From: Acidobacteriota bacterium
Lineage (GTDB): Bacteria > Acidobacteriota > Vicinamibacteria > Vicinamibacterales > JAFNAJ01
Direction: 5' to 3'
NCBI GenBank assembly: GCA_023384575.1
Contig: JAHDVP010000001.1
Location: 249,128-313,127, forward strand
Length of the DNA stretch: 64,000 bases
The position numbers and the translations under genes were made by a program. Position 1 is the first letter of the stretch. Every line of letters begins with the position of its first letter. This document shows positions 37,848-46,226 of this stretch, in pieces. The notes beneath the pieces were generated by a model. The model worked only from the letters and a program-made list of their open reading frames with translations. It was not told where the DNA came from and searched no databases.

Positions 37848-39655
37848 TGCGACTCGAGTTCGAGCCGACCCGTCACGTGTTCTTCACCGGGAAGGGTGGC
37901 GTGGGCAAGACGTCACTCGCCTGCGCCACCGCGGTGGCCCTGGCCGACTCAGGCCACAGCGTGCTGCTCGTGTCGACCGACCCGGCGTCGAACCTCGACG
38001 AGGTCCTCGGGATCGCGCTGACCTCGAGTCCTGCCGCGGTGCCCGGCCTCGACACGCTGCATGCCCTCAACATCGATCCCGAGGCCGCGGCCCGTGCCTA
38101 CCGCGACCGTGTGGTCGGCCCCTACCGCGGCGTGCTGCCTCCCGCCGTGGTGACGCGGATGGAAGAAGAACTGTCGGGGGCCTGCACCACCGAGATCGCG
38201 GCCTTCGACGAGTTCACCCGGCTGCTGGCCGACGCTTCGGCGACGGCCGGCTTCGACCACGTCGTCTTCGATACGGCGCCGACGGGCCACACGCTCCGCC
38301 TGCTCAGCCTGCCGGCGGCCTGGGACACGTTCCTCGCGACCAACACGTCAGGCACATCGTGCCTGGGCCCTGTGGCAGGCCTTCAAGCGCAGCACGAGCT
38401 GTATCGTGCCACGCTGGCGACGCTTGGTGACGGGGCCCGTACGACGTTCGTGCTCGTGACCCGTCCGGACGTCGCGGCCATCGGCGAGGCCGATCGCACA
38501 CGGGGCGAGCTGTCTGCGCTCGGCATCTCCAACCTGCACCTGGCCGTGAACGGCATTTTCGAGAACGGGGCCCTCGACGATCGGGTCGCCGCGGCGTTCG
38601 CTGAGCGCGGCCGGGCCGCCCTCGCGACCATGAGCGACGGGCTGGCGTCGCTCCCGCGCAGCGAGGTACCGCTTCGCGCGACACCGCCTCTCGGTCTCCG
38701 CGGTCTGAGAGTCTTGCTCGACGACGACGGGGCGGACGCCGAGTGGTCTTCCGGCTCGGCGCCTCCCCTGTCTGGCGCACGGGTCGGCCGGTCGGTCGTC
38801 GCGCTGCGGGGTCTCATCGATTCCATCGAATCGGCCGGTCGCGGCGTCGTGCTCACGATGGGAAAAGGCGGGGTGGGCAAGACGACGGTCGCGGCGGCGG
38901 TGGCGCTCGAACTGGCGCGGCGCGGCCACCGCGTGCAGCTCACGACAACCGATCCGGCGGCGCACGTTCACGGGGTTGTTGGCGACAACGACTCGACCCT
39001 GCGCCTGTCGCGCATCGATCCCGTGAGCGAGACGGCGGCCTACGCTAGCGAGGTGCTCGCTGGCGCTGGGCGGCTCGACGAGCGCGCGCGGGCGCTGCTC
39101 GAGGAGGATCTCCGCTCGCCATGCACCGAAGAGGTGGCCGTCTTCCGCGCGTTCGCGCGCGTCGTCGCTGACGGCGAACGGGAGTTCGTCGTCGTCGACA
39201 CCGCGCCAACGGGCCACACGCTCCTGCTGCTCGACGCGGCGGAGGCGTACCATCGCCAGGTCGAGCGGACGCGGGGCGAACTGCCCGACAGCATCCGGCG
39301 ACTGCTTCCCCGTCTCCGCGATCCCGCCTTCGCCCGCGTGGTGCTCGTGGCCGTGCCGGAGGCGACGCCAGTGCACGAAGCGTTGGTGCTTCAAGACGAT
39401 CTGCGGCGGGCCGGCATCGAGCCATTCGCCTGGGTGCTGAATCAGGCCCTCACGCGCGTGCCGACCCGGCACCCCGTGCTCAGGGCGCGCGGGGCCCGGG
39501 AGGGCCCGTACGTCGACGAGGTCGTCACCCACTTCGATGGCCCCGTCGCGGTCGTACCCTGGGTCGCCACCCCGCCCGTCGGCACAGATGGGCTCGTCGA
39601 TCTGCTTCACTCATCGGCCACCTTGGCCGAGGCCACGCCAACGACCGTTTCCTGA
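37847..39655 (+). CDS. arsA: arsenite-translocating ATPase ArsA
   Basis: 602 residues with two tandem nucleotide-binding halves. Half 1 has GKGGVGKTS (about 15-23), DPASNLDEV and DTAPTGHTLRLL; half 2 has GKGGVGKTT (about 340), DPAAHVHGV and DTAPTGHTLLLL. Metalloid-site cysteines are visible at SGACTTE, GTSCLGP and SPCTEEV, matching Cys113/172/422 of the plasmid enzyme. It couples ATP hydrolysis to As(III) efflux with a membrane pump, and is fed by ArsD. The partner pump here is of the ACR3 type. Confidence 0.96.
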   Translation: MRLEFEPTRHVFFTGKGGVGKTSLACATAVALADSGHSVLLVSTDPASNLDEVLGIALTSSPAAVPGLDTLHALNIDPEAAARAYRDRVVGPYRGVLPPAVVTRMEEELSGACTTEIAAFDEFTRLLADASATAGFDHVVFDTAPTGHTLRLLSLPAAWDTFLATNTSGTSCLGPVAGLQAQHELYRATLATLGDGARTTFVLVTRPDVAAIGEADRTRGELSALGISNLHLAVNGIFENGALDDRVAAAFAERGRAALATMSDGLASLPRSEVPLRATPPLGLRGLRVLLDDDGADAEWSSGSAPPLSGARVGRSVVALRGLIDSIESAGRGVVLTMGKGGVGKTTVAAAVALELARRGHRVQLTTTDPAAHVHGVVGDNDSTLRLSRIDPVSETAAYASEVLAGAGRLDERARALLEEDLRSPCTEEVAVFRAFARVVADGEREFVVVDTAPTGHTLLLLDAAEAYHRQVERTRGELPDSIRRLLPRLRDPAFARVVLVAVPEATPVHEALVLQDDLRRAGIEPFAWVLNQALTRVPTRHPVLRARGAREGPYVDEVVTHFDGPVAVVPWVATPPVGTDGLVDLLHSSATLAEATPTTVS

Positions 39656-39664
39656 CCCCGCGCC

Positions 39665-40783
39665 ATGTCGACCGAGTCTTCGTTCAATACGACCGCGCCT
39701 TCCTCGCCCGGTTCGGCGCCCGCGCCGCGCAAGCAGCTCGCGTTCTTCGAGCGGTACCTGAGCCTGTGGGTCGGCCTCTGCATGCTCGTCGGCATCCTCG
39801 TGGGCCGATCGCTGCCAGGGAGCATTGCGGCCCTGCGCGAATGGGAGTTCGGCGACGGCAGCCAGATCAACGTCCCGATTGCCGTGCTCATCTGGCTGAT
39901 GATCATCCCGATGATGATGAAGGTCGATTTCGGCGCCATCCGCAACGTCGGTCGGCGCCCGCGGGGCCTCTTCGTTACGCTCTTCGTGAACTGGCTCGTC
40001 AAACCGTTCTCGATGGCACTCATCGCGTGGGTCTTCTTCCGCCACGTGTTCGGCGCCTGGATTCCCTCCGACGACGCAGACCAGTACATCGCGGGGCTCA
40101 TCATCCTGGCGGCGGCGCCGTGCACGGCGATGGTGTTCGTCTGGAGCTACCTGTCGGACGGCGACCCGGCCTACACGCTGGTGCAGGTCTCGGTCAACGA
40201 CCTCCTGATGCTCTTCCTCTTCGCGCCCATCGTCCGGTTCCTGGTGGCGGGCGCGGCGTCGCTGCACGTCCCGTTCATGGTGCTCCTGTACTCGGTCGTC
40301 GTGTTCATCGTGATTCCCCTCACGGTCGGCGTGCTGCTGCGCCACTGGTTCATCCGCCGTCACGGCGCCGCCTGGTTCGAGCAGGAGCTGCTGCCCCGGC
40401 TCGCGCCGATGAGCATGACGGCGCTGCTCCTCACGCTCGTGCTGATCTTCGCGTTCCAGGCCGACAACATCCTGGGGAAGACGCTGCACGTTGCGCTCAT
40501 CGCCGTGCCGATCCTGATCCAGGTGTACTTCAACTCATCGCTCACCTACGGGTTGATGCGGCTCCTCCGGGTCGAGTACGCCGTCGCGGCGCCAGGCGCG
40601 TTGATTGGCGCGAGCAACTTCTTCGAGCTCGCGGTGGCCACGGCCATCGTCCTCTTCGGGCCGGAGTCGGGTGCGGCACTCGCGACCGTCGTGGGGGTGC
40701 TCATCGAGGTGCCGGTGATGCTCTCGGTCTGCTCGGTGTGCAACCGCACGCGCCACTGGTTCCCCCAGGCCAGGGAGGCGTGA
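39665..40783 (+). CDS. acr3: arsenite efflux permease, ACR3 family
   Basis: 372 residues, about ten membrane helices. ACR3 hallmarks are LSLWVGLCMLVGILVGR at the first helix, INVPIAVLIWLMIIPMMMKVDF, LAAAPCTAMVFVWSYLSDGD with the essential Cys, and the C-terminal GASNFFELAVATAIVLFGPESG. It exports As(III) from the cytoplasm. It starts 9 bp after arsA. A long hydrophilic N-terminus of about 30 residues precedes the first helix. Confidence 0.96.
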   Translation: MSTESSFNTTAPSSPGSAPAPRKQLAFFERYLSLWVGLCMLVGILVGRSLPGSIAALREWEFGDGSQINVPIAVLIWLMIIPMMMKVDFGAIRNVGRRPRGLFVTLFVNWLVKPFSMALIAWVFFRHVFGAWIPSDDADQYIAGLIILAAAPCTAMVFVWSYLSDGDPAYTLVQVSVNDLLMLFLFAPIVRFLVAGAASLHVPFMVLLYSVVVFIVIPLTVGVLLRHWFIRRHGAAWFEQELLPRLAPMSMTALLLTLVLIFAFQADNILGKTLHVALIAVPILIQVYFNSSLTYGLMRLLRVEYAVAAPGALIGASNFFELAVATAIVLFGPESGAALATVVGVLIEVPVMLSVCSVCNRTRHWFPQAREA

Positions 40784-40842
40784 TCCAAGAGTCGGGACGG
40801 GATGGCAGGTTCTGGCTCGACTGGCCCCCTGAGTAAGCGACG

Positions 40843-41711
40843 ATGCTGTCGAACATCCTGGTAGCGACAGACGGGTCCGAGGCGTCGGATCGGATGGTGG
40901 AGTGCCTCACGGGCCTGGGCCGGGTCGGCACCGAACGGGTGCTGCTGACGCACGTCTTCAACGTGCGTGACGTGGGAGGCCTGTACGAGACCCTGCGCGT
41001 TGACATGACACCGCGCCTCGACGCCCAGCAGCGCGTGCTCGAGCGCGCCGGGCTCAGGGTCGCCGCCGAGGCCCATCTGGGCGTTTCGTTCGTCGAGATC
41101 AACGCGGCCGCCGACCGGTTCGACGCCTCGCTCGTGGTCGTCGGCTCGCTCGGCGCGTCGATGCTGCGCGAGGCGCTGCTCGGGTCGACGGCACACAAGA
41201 TCCTGGAGCACGCCCGGCGGCCCGTGCTGCTCGTGCGACTCGAGATCACCAACGGCGGGGACGAAGGCCGACGTTGCCGGGTGGCGTGCAGCGACAGGTT
41301 CGGTCACATCCTGTTTCCTACCGACTTCTCGGATACGGCCGAGCGGGCCTTCGCCTATCTCGAGCACGTCGTCGGCGCCACCGGCAGTGCGGTGACGCTG
41401 CTGCACGTCCAGGACCGGGCGAAGATCGAACGCCACCTCCACGACAGGCTCCAGGAGTTCAACGAGATCGATCAGGCCCGCCTCGATCGGATGAAGGAGC
41501 ACCTCGAGAGGATCCTGGAGCCGCCGCCCTCGAGCAACGCAGCGTGGAACTGCAGGCCAGGGTCCAGGAGCACCCGGCATCGCCCCGTCAGCAGGCCGCG
41601 GCACTCGCGCTCATCGAGATGCTGCGTGAGGTCAATCAGCTCGTCAGTGCCTCGCTTGGCGTCGATTTCGCGGCGACCGCCGCTCCGCGACAGGGAGGCT
41701 GCTGCGGGTGA
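40843..41711 (+). pseudogene. universal stress protein, frameshifted in its second domain
   Basis: The first domain is intact (NILVATDGSEASDRMVECL; LVVVGSLGASMLREALLGST; VLLVRLEITNG) and the second begins normally (HILFPTDFSDTAERAF; AVTLLHVQDRAKI). Around 41515 the frame loses its sense. A different frame carries sensible protein from there to the TGA at 41709-41711 (LIEMLREVNQLVSASLGVDF, ending in GGCCG). A one-base deletion near 41515 would join them, though that tail does not look like a USP second half, so a larger deletion fusing two genes is possible. It follows acr3 and overlaps the next gene (GTGA). Confidence 0.7.
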
Positions 41712-42433
41712 CCCGCGGTCCTCGGCTTCTGGCGGTGTTCGCCCACCCGGACGGACGAGACGTTCCTCGCGGGCGGCACGCTCGCCCTCCATGCCGCGGC
41801 TGGCTGGGAGGTGGTGCTCGTGTGCGCCACGCGGGGTGAGGCCGGCCGCCGCGACGTGTACGCGGATCGCACGGTCGAGGAGTTCGGGTCGGTTCGGGAG
41901 GCTGAACTGCGCGAGGCCGCGCGTGCATTGGGTGTCGCCGACGTTGTCGTGCTTGGCTACCCGGAAGGTGGCGTGCGCGCATGGGAGTCTCTCGCTCGGG
42001 AGGCGTTGACGGGTCTCCTGCGTACGGGGGCGTTTGACGTCATCATGACCTTCGGCCCAGACGGTATCTCAGGGCACGCCGACCACGTTGCCGTGAGCGA
42101 CGTCGTGACGGACGTCGTACGAGAGGTGTTCGGCGGTGCGGGGAGGGACGTGCACCACGGTCCGCATCTCTACTACGTGCTCCGCTTGGCGGCGGTCCCC
42201 CCTGCTGCGCTCGGACGGACCTGTCGGCTGCCGCGCCGCGGATCACAACCCTCGTCGAAGTGGCATCCGTTGCCGATCGCAAGCTTCGAGCGATCCATGC
42301 GTATCGCAGCCAGGTCCACCCGTGGGCGGGCGGGCAGACACCTGACGCGCACATCGGGGCACCGGAGTGTTTCCATCGGGTCGAACCGTCCTGGACGCAC
42401 GCGGGAACAGTGACGGTCACGCGGCTTCGGTGA
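41708..42433 (+). pseudogene. PIG-L family deacetylase, two frameshifts
   Basis: GTG at 41708 begins LLAVFAHPD, the first half of the PIG-L zinc motif AHPDDE. An extra G at about 41753 then shifts the frame, after which DETFLAGGTLALHAAAGW follows in the next frame, continuing through VLVCATRGEAG and FGPDGISGHADHVAVSD. Near the C6 run at 42197-42202 one base seems missing. The sequence then continues in a third frame (RKLRAIHAYRSQVHPW, then SWTHAG) to the TGA at 42431. With both changes reversed, a full-length N-acetylglucosaminyl-deacetylase-like protein results. Either a decayed gene or sequencing errors. Confidence 0.72.
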
Positions 42434-42470
42434 GGATGGAGCCGACAGGGGATCCGGGGAGGCTCGCGGC

Positions 42471-42683
42471 ATGACGTACGAATACCAGTGCGATGCGTGC
42501 GGCAGCGCGTTCGAGGTGAGGGCCACGATCGCGGAAAAGGCGCGTGGGCTGCGGCCGGTGTGTCCGCGGTGCGGCAGCGAGGCGGTGACGCAGGTCCACA
42601 CCGCGGTGAACGTGCTCACCCGTTCGGGTGGTGGGAGTGGTCCCTCCTGCTGCGGGCCGCGTTCGGGCGGCCGCTGCGTGTGA
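42471..42683 (+). CDS. FmdB-type zinc-ribbon protein
   Basis: 70 residues: MTYEYQCDACG with C-x2-C, VCPRCGSEAV with the second C-x2-C, and a Gly/Ser tail with more cysteines (SCCGPRSGGRC). FmdB-family proteins are putative regulators or rubredoxin-like metal proteins of unknown role. It is last in the plus-strand run after acr3 and before the ArsR-type promoter at 42752. Confidence 0.85.
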   Translation: MTYEYQCDACGSAFEVRATIAEKARGLRPVCPRCGSEAVTQVHTAVNVLTRSGGGSGPSCCGPRSGGRCV

Positions 42684-42751
42684 ACGCCGCACCGCACTTC
42701 GGGTCCTGCTGAGCCGGCCCGGCCCCGTTCTATTCGATTCCCATTTCGTGC

Positions 42752-42780
42752 TTGACAGGGGTGCGCTCGCGTCTTATATT
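42752..42780 (+). promoter_or_regulatory. strong promoter of the HdrA-like / ferredoxin / CoA-binding operon
   Basis: TTGACA (42752-42757) and TATATT (42775-42780) with a 17-bp spacer: the best sigma70-type match in the window. Its -10 overlaps the left arm of the palindrome at 42778. About 150 bp of leader separate it from the first start codon, with no clear gene inside. Confidence 0.75.
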
Positions 42781-42797
42781 TCGGAATATGACGAAAT
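42778..42797. promoter_or_regulatory. ArsR-type operator ATTTCG-N8-CGAAAT, site 1
   Basis: A perfect 6-8-6 inverted repeat overlapping the -10 of the 42752 promoter. The same arms recur at 44152-44171 in front of an arsR gene, which supports a shared repressor, probably that ArsR. Confidence 0.7.
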
Positions 42798-42929
42798 GAC
42801 GTAGCGAAGGCGGCCGACCACCGGAGCCCGCTGCGTCAGGCCCACGACCGGGTTCGTGGCCCAGGCAACCGCGGTGGCCCTGGGCGCCCGGCCGACAACC
42901 CGCCTCGAAGGCATTCCCGGAGGCAACCC

Positions 42930-43325
42930 ATGTCGGCTCACGAAGGTCCCACTAGCAAGGCGCTCCTCTTCTGCACGTGCAGCGGCGCCTGCCCCAGCAT
43001 GGCCAAGATCGACTTCTGGACGCTGGCCGAGCGCATCCGCCTCGAGCTCGGCGACAAGGTCGACTTCATGGCCCTCCACCCGCGACTCTGCGAGGAGGAC
43101 GGCGAGCGTCTGATGACCCGCATCCTCACGCCCACGGTGCAGTTCATCACGCCCGCCTGCGCCGAGAAGCGGCAGGAGAAGCTCCTCCGCGACGGCTTCG
43201 CGAAGGCCGGCGTGCCGATGGATCCCGACCACTGGGTGCCAGTCAGCATGGCCCAGGAAGACACCGACGCCGTGTTCGAGAAGGTCAAGGCGACGCTCGA
43301 GTCGCTCGAGCCCGCGGCCAAGTAG
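42930..43325 (+). CDS. HdrA N-terminal-domain-like protein
   Basis: 131 residues resembling the N-terminal domain of heterodisulfide reductase A: LLFCTCSGACP at the start, a Leu-rich helix, HPRLCEEDGERL, and VQFITPACAEKRQEKLLRDG followed by an AGVP turn. The conserved cysteines (CTC, ACP, RLC, PAC) could hold an Fe-S cluster. The FAD-binding core of HdrA is absent. It is first in an operon with a two-cluster ferredoxin (10 bp downstream) and a CoA-binding protein, controlled by an ArsR-like palindrome. Function unknown. Confidence 0.6.
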   Translation: MSAHEGPTSKALLFCTCSGACPSMAKIDFWTLAERIRLELGDKVDFMALHPRLCEEDGERLMTRILTPTVQFITPACAEKRQEKLLRDGFAKAGVPMDPDHWVPVSMAQEDTDAVFEKVKATLESLEPAAK

Positions 43326-43335
43326 GGGGTGACCC

Positions 43336-43656
43336 ATGGCCGGTCGTGCGTACCTCGGCATTCCCCGGTCGATGATTCCGTGGGCGCCCCGCATCGACGA
43401 GGACGCGTGCATCGGGTGCGGCGAGTGCCTCGAGACCTGCGCGAACGGCGTCTTCGTGCTCGACGAGGTCGAAGAGAAGATGCGCGTGGCGGCGCCAGAC
43501 AACTGCGTGGTGCTGTGCGACAAGTGCGCCGCGCTCTGCGCGACCGACGCCATCACGTTTCCGGACAAGGGCGAGACGCGGGCGCTCCTGCAACGACTCG
43601 TCCGTGAGACCCGGACCCGGGTGGCCGAAGCCACCCAGGCCGAGGCGGGAGGCTAG
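43336..43656 (+). CDS. ferredoxin-type 4Fe-4S protein
   Basis: 106 residues: a first cluster motif CIGCGECLETC, then CVVLCDKCAALC as the second set of cysteines. The spacing in the second motif is not the standard C-x2-C-x2-C-x3-CP, so one cluster is likely altered. Probably an electron carrier for the preceding HdrA-like protein. An N-terminal stretch of about 20 residues (AYLGIPRSMIPWAP) precedes the first cluster. Confidence 0.8.
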   Translation: MAGRAYLGIPRSMIPWAPRIDEDACIGCGECLETCANGVFVLDEVEEKMRVAAPDNCVVLCDKCAALCATDAITFPDKGETRALLQRLVRETRTRVAEATQAEAGG

Positions 43657-43658
43657 CC

Positions 43659-44108
43659 ATGGCCGCCACCACCGAAGCACGCCGTGTTCTCGAGACGGCC
43701 ACGACCATCGCCGTCGTCGGCGCCTCCCCGGACCCCGGCCGATACGGGCACGAAGTGCAGGCCGCGCTCGAAGCCGCCGGTTGCGCCGTGCGCCTCGTCA
43801 ACCCGAAATACACCGTCATCGGCGACAGGCCTTGTCATCCGTCGCTCCGGGACATCCGCGAGCGGATCGACCTTGCGGTGCTCGTGCTCTCCCCCGCCAA
43901 CGCCGTGCGTGCGCTGGACGACGTGGTCCGCTCGGGTGTGCCCACGGTGTGGTTGCCGCCTGGCACGGCCACCGACGAGCTATCAGCCGCCGCCCGCTCG
44001 CGTGGGCTCGACGTGGTGGAGGAGGTGTGCCCGGTCGCGCTCTTGCGCGGCAGCCGGCACGTTTCCGGCACGCGGGCGCCGGCGGTGCCGGGTTCCCGGC
44101 ACGCCTGA
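43659..44108 (+). CDS. CoA-binding domain protein (YccU type)
   Basis: 149 residues with the CoA_binding_2 Rossmann fold: TTIAVVGASPDPGRYGHEVQ, VRLVNPKYTVIGDRPCHPSL, LAVLVLSPANAVRALDDVV, VPTVWLPPG and EEVCPVALLR. YccU proteins bind CoA or a related nucleotide; the reaction is unknown. It starts 2 bp after the ferredoxin stop. The Cys in EEVCP is part of the family pattern. Grouped with HdrA-like and ferredoxin proteins, it suggests thiol/CoA redox chemistry. Confidence 0.85.
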   Translation: MAATTEARRVLETATTIAVVGASPDPGRYGHEVQAALEAAGCAVRLVNPKYTVIGDRPCHPSLRDIRERIDLAVLVLSPANAVRALDDVVRSGVPTVWLPPGTATDELSAAARSRGLDVVEEVCPVALLRGSRHVSGTRAPAVPGSRHA

Positions 44109-44123
44109 ATCAGGTCACTGACG

Positions 44124-44152
44124 TTTTCCGAGGGACCTCGCGCTGGCATACA
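44124..44152 (+). promoter_or_regulatory. weak candidate promoter of the second arsR operon
   Basis: TTTTCC (44124-44129) and CATACA (44147-44152), 17 bp apart, immediately before the palindrome. Transcription would begin within a few bases of the start codon, so the message may be nearly leaderless. Confidence 0.35.
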
Positions 44153-44171
44153 TTTCGCAACTTCCCGAAAT
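44152..44171. promoter_or_regulatory. ArsR-type operator ATTTCG-N8-CGAAAT, site 2
   Basis: The same arms as site 1 (42778) with a different 8-bp centre, perfect on both sides. Its right end overlaps the ATG at 44170 of the arsR gene it presumably controls. Confidence 0.75.
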
Positions 44172-44616
44172 GACAATGAGTGACGCCCCAATCCGCACGC
44201 TCGTGCAGGTCGCCAAGGCCATCGGCCACCCGGCGCGCCTTCGCATTCTCGCCATGCTCAGGCGGGGGCCGCTCTCCGTCTGCCAGATCACGTCCGTGCT
44301 GGCCTCGGTGCCGTCGACCGTGTCGGGCCACCTGCTCGAGCTGCGGCGCGCAGGCCTCGTCGCCGAGGATCGGCAGGGCAAGTTCGTCTTCTACGAGTTG
44401 ACCAGCAACGACGCCACCCGGCCCCTCCTCGACGCCCTGTTCGCCCGGCTCGCCACCGACCACGACGTGGCGGGCGATGCCGCGCTGGCAGAGGCGCTGC
44501 TGGCCGTATCGCCCGCGGGCGCGTGCGACCTGCCGAAGGCCGCCAGCCCCACGAACGCGCCACGCGAGGAGGACCGCCTCGCCGCCGCCGCACCCGCAGG
44601 AGCCCCCCGACCATGA
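44170..44616 (+). CDS. ArsR-family regulator of the permease/thioredoxin operon
   Basis: 148 residues with LVQVAKAIGHPARLRILAML, VCQITSVLASVPSTVSGHLLELRRAGLV and the wing DRQGKFVFYEL, followed by an extended C-terminus of about 50 residues. Where classical ArsR has CVC, this one has SVCQ, so the first sensor Cys is missing; a second Cys lies in the tail (GACDLP). Its ligand may differ from As(III). ATG at 44170 or 44176 lies on the operator. The stop overlaps the permease start (ATGA). Confidence 0.88.
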   Translation: MTMSDAPIRTLVQVAKAIGHPARLRILAMLRRGPLSVCQITSVLASVPSTVSGHLLELRRAGLVAEDRQGKFVFYELTSNDATRPLLDALFARLATDHDVAGDAALAEALLAVSPAGACDLPKAASPTNAPREEDRLAAAAPAGAPRP

Positions 44617-45911
44617 ACTGGAAGCACGAGTGGAAATGGGCAGCGGCCCTGCTGGGCGGCTTCCTGGCCGTCTTCCACCTCCCGGTGGGCAGCGCGCGCT
44701 TCGACGGCGCGGTGCTCGAAGCGTTTCATCTGGTGAAGTGGTACGCGCGTGAGCACGTCCTGCTCTGCCTCGTCCCCGCACTCTTCATCGCCGGCGCGAT
44801 TGCCGTCTTCGTCAGTCAGGGCGCCGTGATGAAGTACCTCGGAGCCTCGGCGAACAAAGTCCTCGCCTACGCCGTGGCGTCGGTCTCGGGCACCGTGCTC
44901 GCCGTCTGCTCGTGCACGGTGCTGCCGCTCTTCGCCGGCATCTACAAGCGCGGCGCGGGCCTCGGCCCGGCCGCGGCGTTCCTCTACGCCGGACCGGCCA
45001 TCAACGTGCTCGCCATCATCCTCACGGCGCGTATCCTCGGTCTCGAGATGGGCATCGCCCGCGCGGTCGGCGCCGTCGTCTTCAGCGTCGTCATCGGTCT
45101 GCTCATGCACACGATCTTCCTGAAGGAGGAACGTGAGCGCGCCGGCGCCCACTTGAGCCTTCCCTCGGACGCCGTCGAGCGCACGCTGCCGCAGACGACC
45201 CTCTACTTCGGATCGATGCTGGCCATTCTCGTCTTCGCGAATTGGGGCGCCCCGCAGACCGATGGCGGCTTCTGGCACACCGTGCACGACGTGAAGTGGT
45301 GGCTGACGGCCGCGGCAGGCCTCGCATTCGCGGCGATGCTCGTCGCCTGGTTCCGGCTGGACTGGCGGGGCGTCGGCCTGGCGGTGCTTGCGACCGTCGC
45401 CGTGGCCCGGGTCATGCCGGATCAGCCCCTGATCACCTTCACCGTCGCCGCGCTCGGGTTGTCGGTCGTTACGGCCGCCGACAAGGGCGAGGGGCGCGAG
45501 TGGTTCTCGGCAACGTGGGAGTTCGCCAGGCAGATCCTGCCCCTGCTGCTCTTCGGCGTGCTGGTGGCTGGCCTGCTGCTCGGGCGGCCCGATCACGAAG
45601 GACTCATTCCATCCGAATGGGTGAGCCGCGCGGTCGGTGGCAACTCCCTCGGGGCGAACCTATTCGCCTCGGTAGCCGGCGCGTTCATGTACTTCGCGAC
45701 GCTCACCGAAGTGCCCATCCTGCAGGGGCTGATGGGGGCCGGCATGGGCAAGGGGCCAGCGCTGGCGCTGCTGCTCTCGGGGCCGGCCCTCTCGCTCCCG
45801 TCGATGCTCGTCCTGAAGAGCGTGATGGGGCTGAAGAAGACACTGGTTTTCATCGCTCTCGTCGTCGTCATGGCCACCACGAGTGGCCTCGTCTATGGCA
45901 CATGGTTCTGA
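44613..45911 (+). CDS. permease of the DUF318/ArsP type
   Basis: 432 residues, about ten membrane helices. The first half carries VSGTVLAVCSCTVLPLFAGIYKRG, the CSCTxLPxF motif of the family, and GPAAAFLYAGPAINVLAI; the second half mirrors it with VPILQGLMGAGMGKGPALAL and SGPALSLPSM. DUF318 proteins include ArsP, which exports trivalent organoarsenicals, and related metal exporters. The substrate is inferred only from the arsenic context. ATG at 44613 overlaps the arsR stop. Confidence 0.88.
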   Translation: MNWKHEWKWAAALLGGFLAVFHLPVGSARFDGAVLEAFHLVKWYAREHVLLCLVPALFIAGAIAVFVSQGAVMKYLGASANKVLAYAVASVSGTVLAVCSCTVLPLFAGIYKRGAGLGPAAAFLYAGPAINVLAIILTARILGLEMGIARAVGAVVFSVVIGLLMHTIFLKEERERAGAHLSLPSDAVERTLPQTTLYFGSMLAILVFANWGAPQTDGGFWHTVHDVKWWLTAAAGLAFAAMLVAWFRLDWRGVGLAVLATVAVARVMPDQPLITFTVAALGLSVVTAADKGEGREWFSATWEFARQILPLLLFGVLVAGLLLGRPDHEGLIPSEWVSRAVGGNSLGANLFASVAGAFMYFATLTEVPILQGLMGAGMGKGPALALLLSGPALSLPSMLVLKSVMGLKKTLVFIALVVVMATTSGLVYGTWF

Positions 45912-45965
45912 ACACCAGCCTGCGGGCGGCAACTGGCGGTCCGCGGCTCTCCAGGAGGAACGCAC

Positions 45966-46199
45966 ATGAAGACCCTGCAGATTCTCGGCCCCGGCTGCGC
46001 GAAGTGCCACATGCTCGCCAACCACACCGAAGAGGCGGCACAGGCCCTGGGCCTCGACTACACGATCGAGAAGGTCACCGACATCGGCGACATCATCGCG
46101 TTCGGCGTCATGGCCACGCCGGCGCTCGTCGTCGACGGCGAGGTCAAGGTGTCGGGCCGCGTGCCGACCGCCGACTCGATCAAGGCATTGCTGGTGTAG
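45966..46199 (+). CDS. small thioredoxin-like redox protein
   Basis: 77 residues with a thioredoxin fold: LQILGPGCAKCHMLANHTEE with active site C-x2-C (CAKC), and the cis-Pro segment FGVMATPALVVDGEVKVSGR. These redox-active disulfide proteins (thioredoxin_3 family) often sit beside DUF318 permeases. It may reduce the transported metalloid or the permease. A GGAGGA ribosome site lies just before the ATG. Confidence 0.92.
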   Translation: MKTLQILGPGCAKCHMLANHTEEAAQALGLDYTIEKVTDIGDIIAFGVMATPALVVDGEVKVSGRVPTADSIKALLV

Positions 46200-46226
46200 C
46201 CACGCGCTTCAGACAGGAAAGTCGAG

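Noticed and set aside
41515..42009. Continuation of the USP frame to 42009
   Set aside because: After 41515 the translation is Arg/Ser-rich nonsense, while other frames carry recognisable protein.
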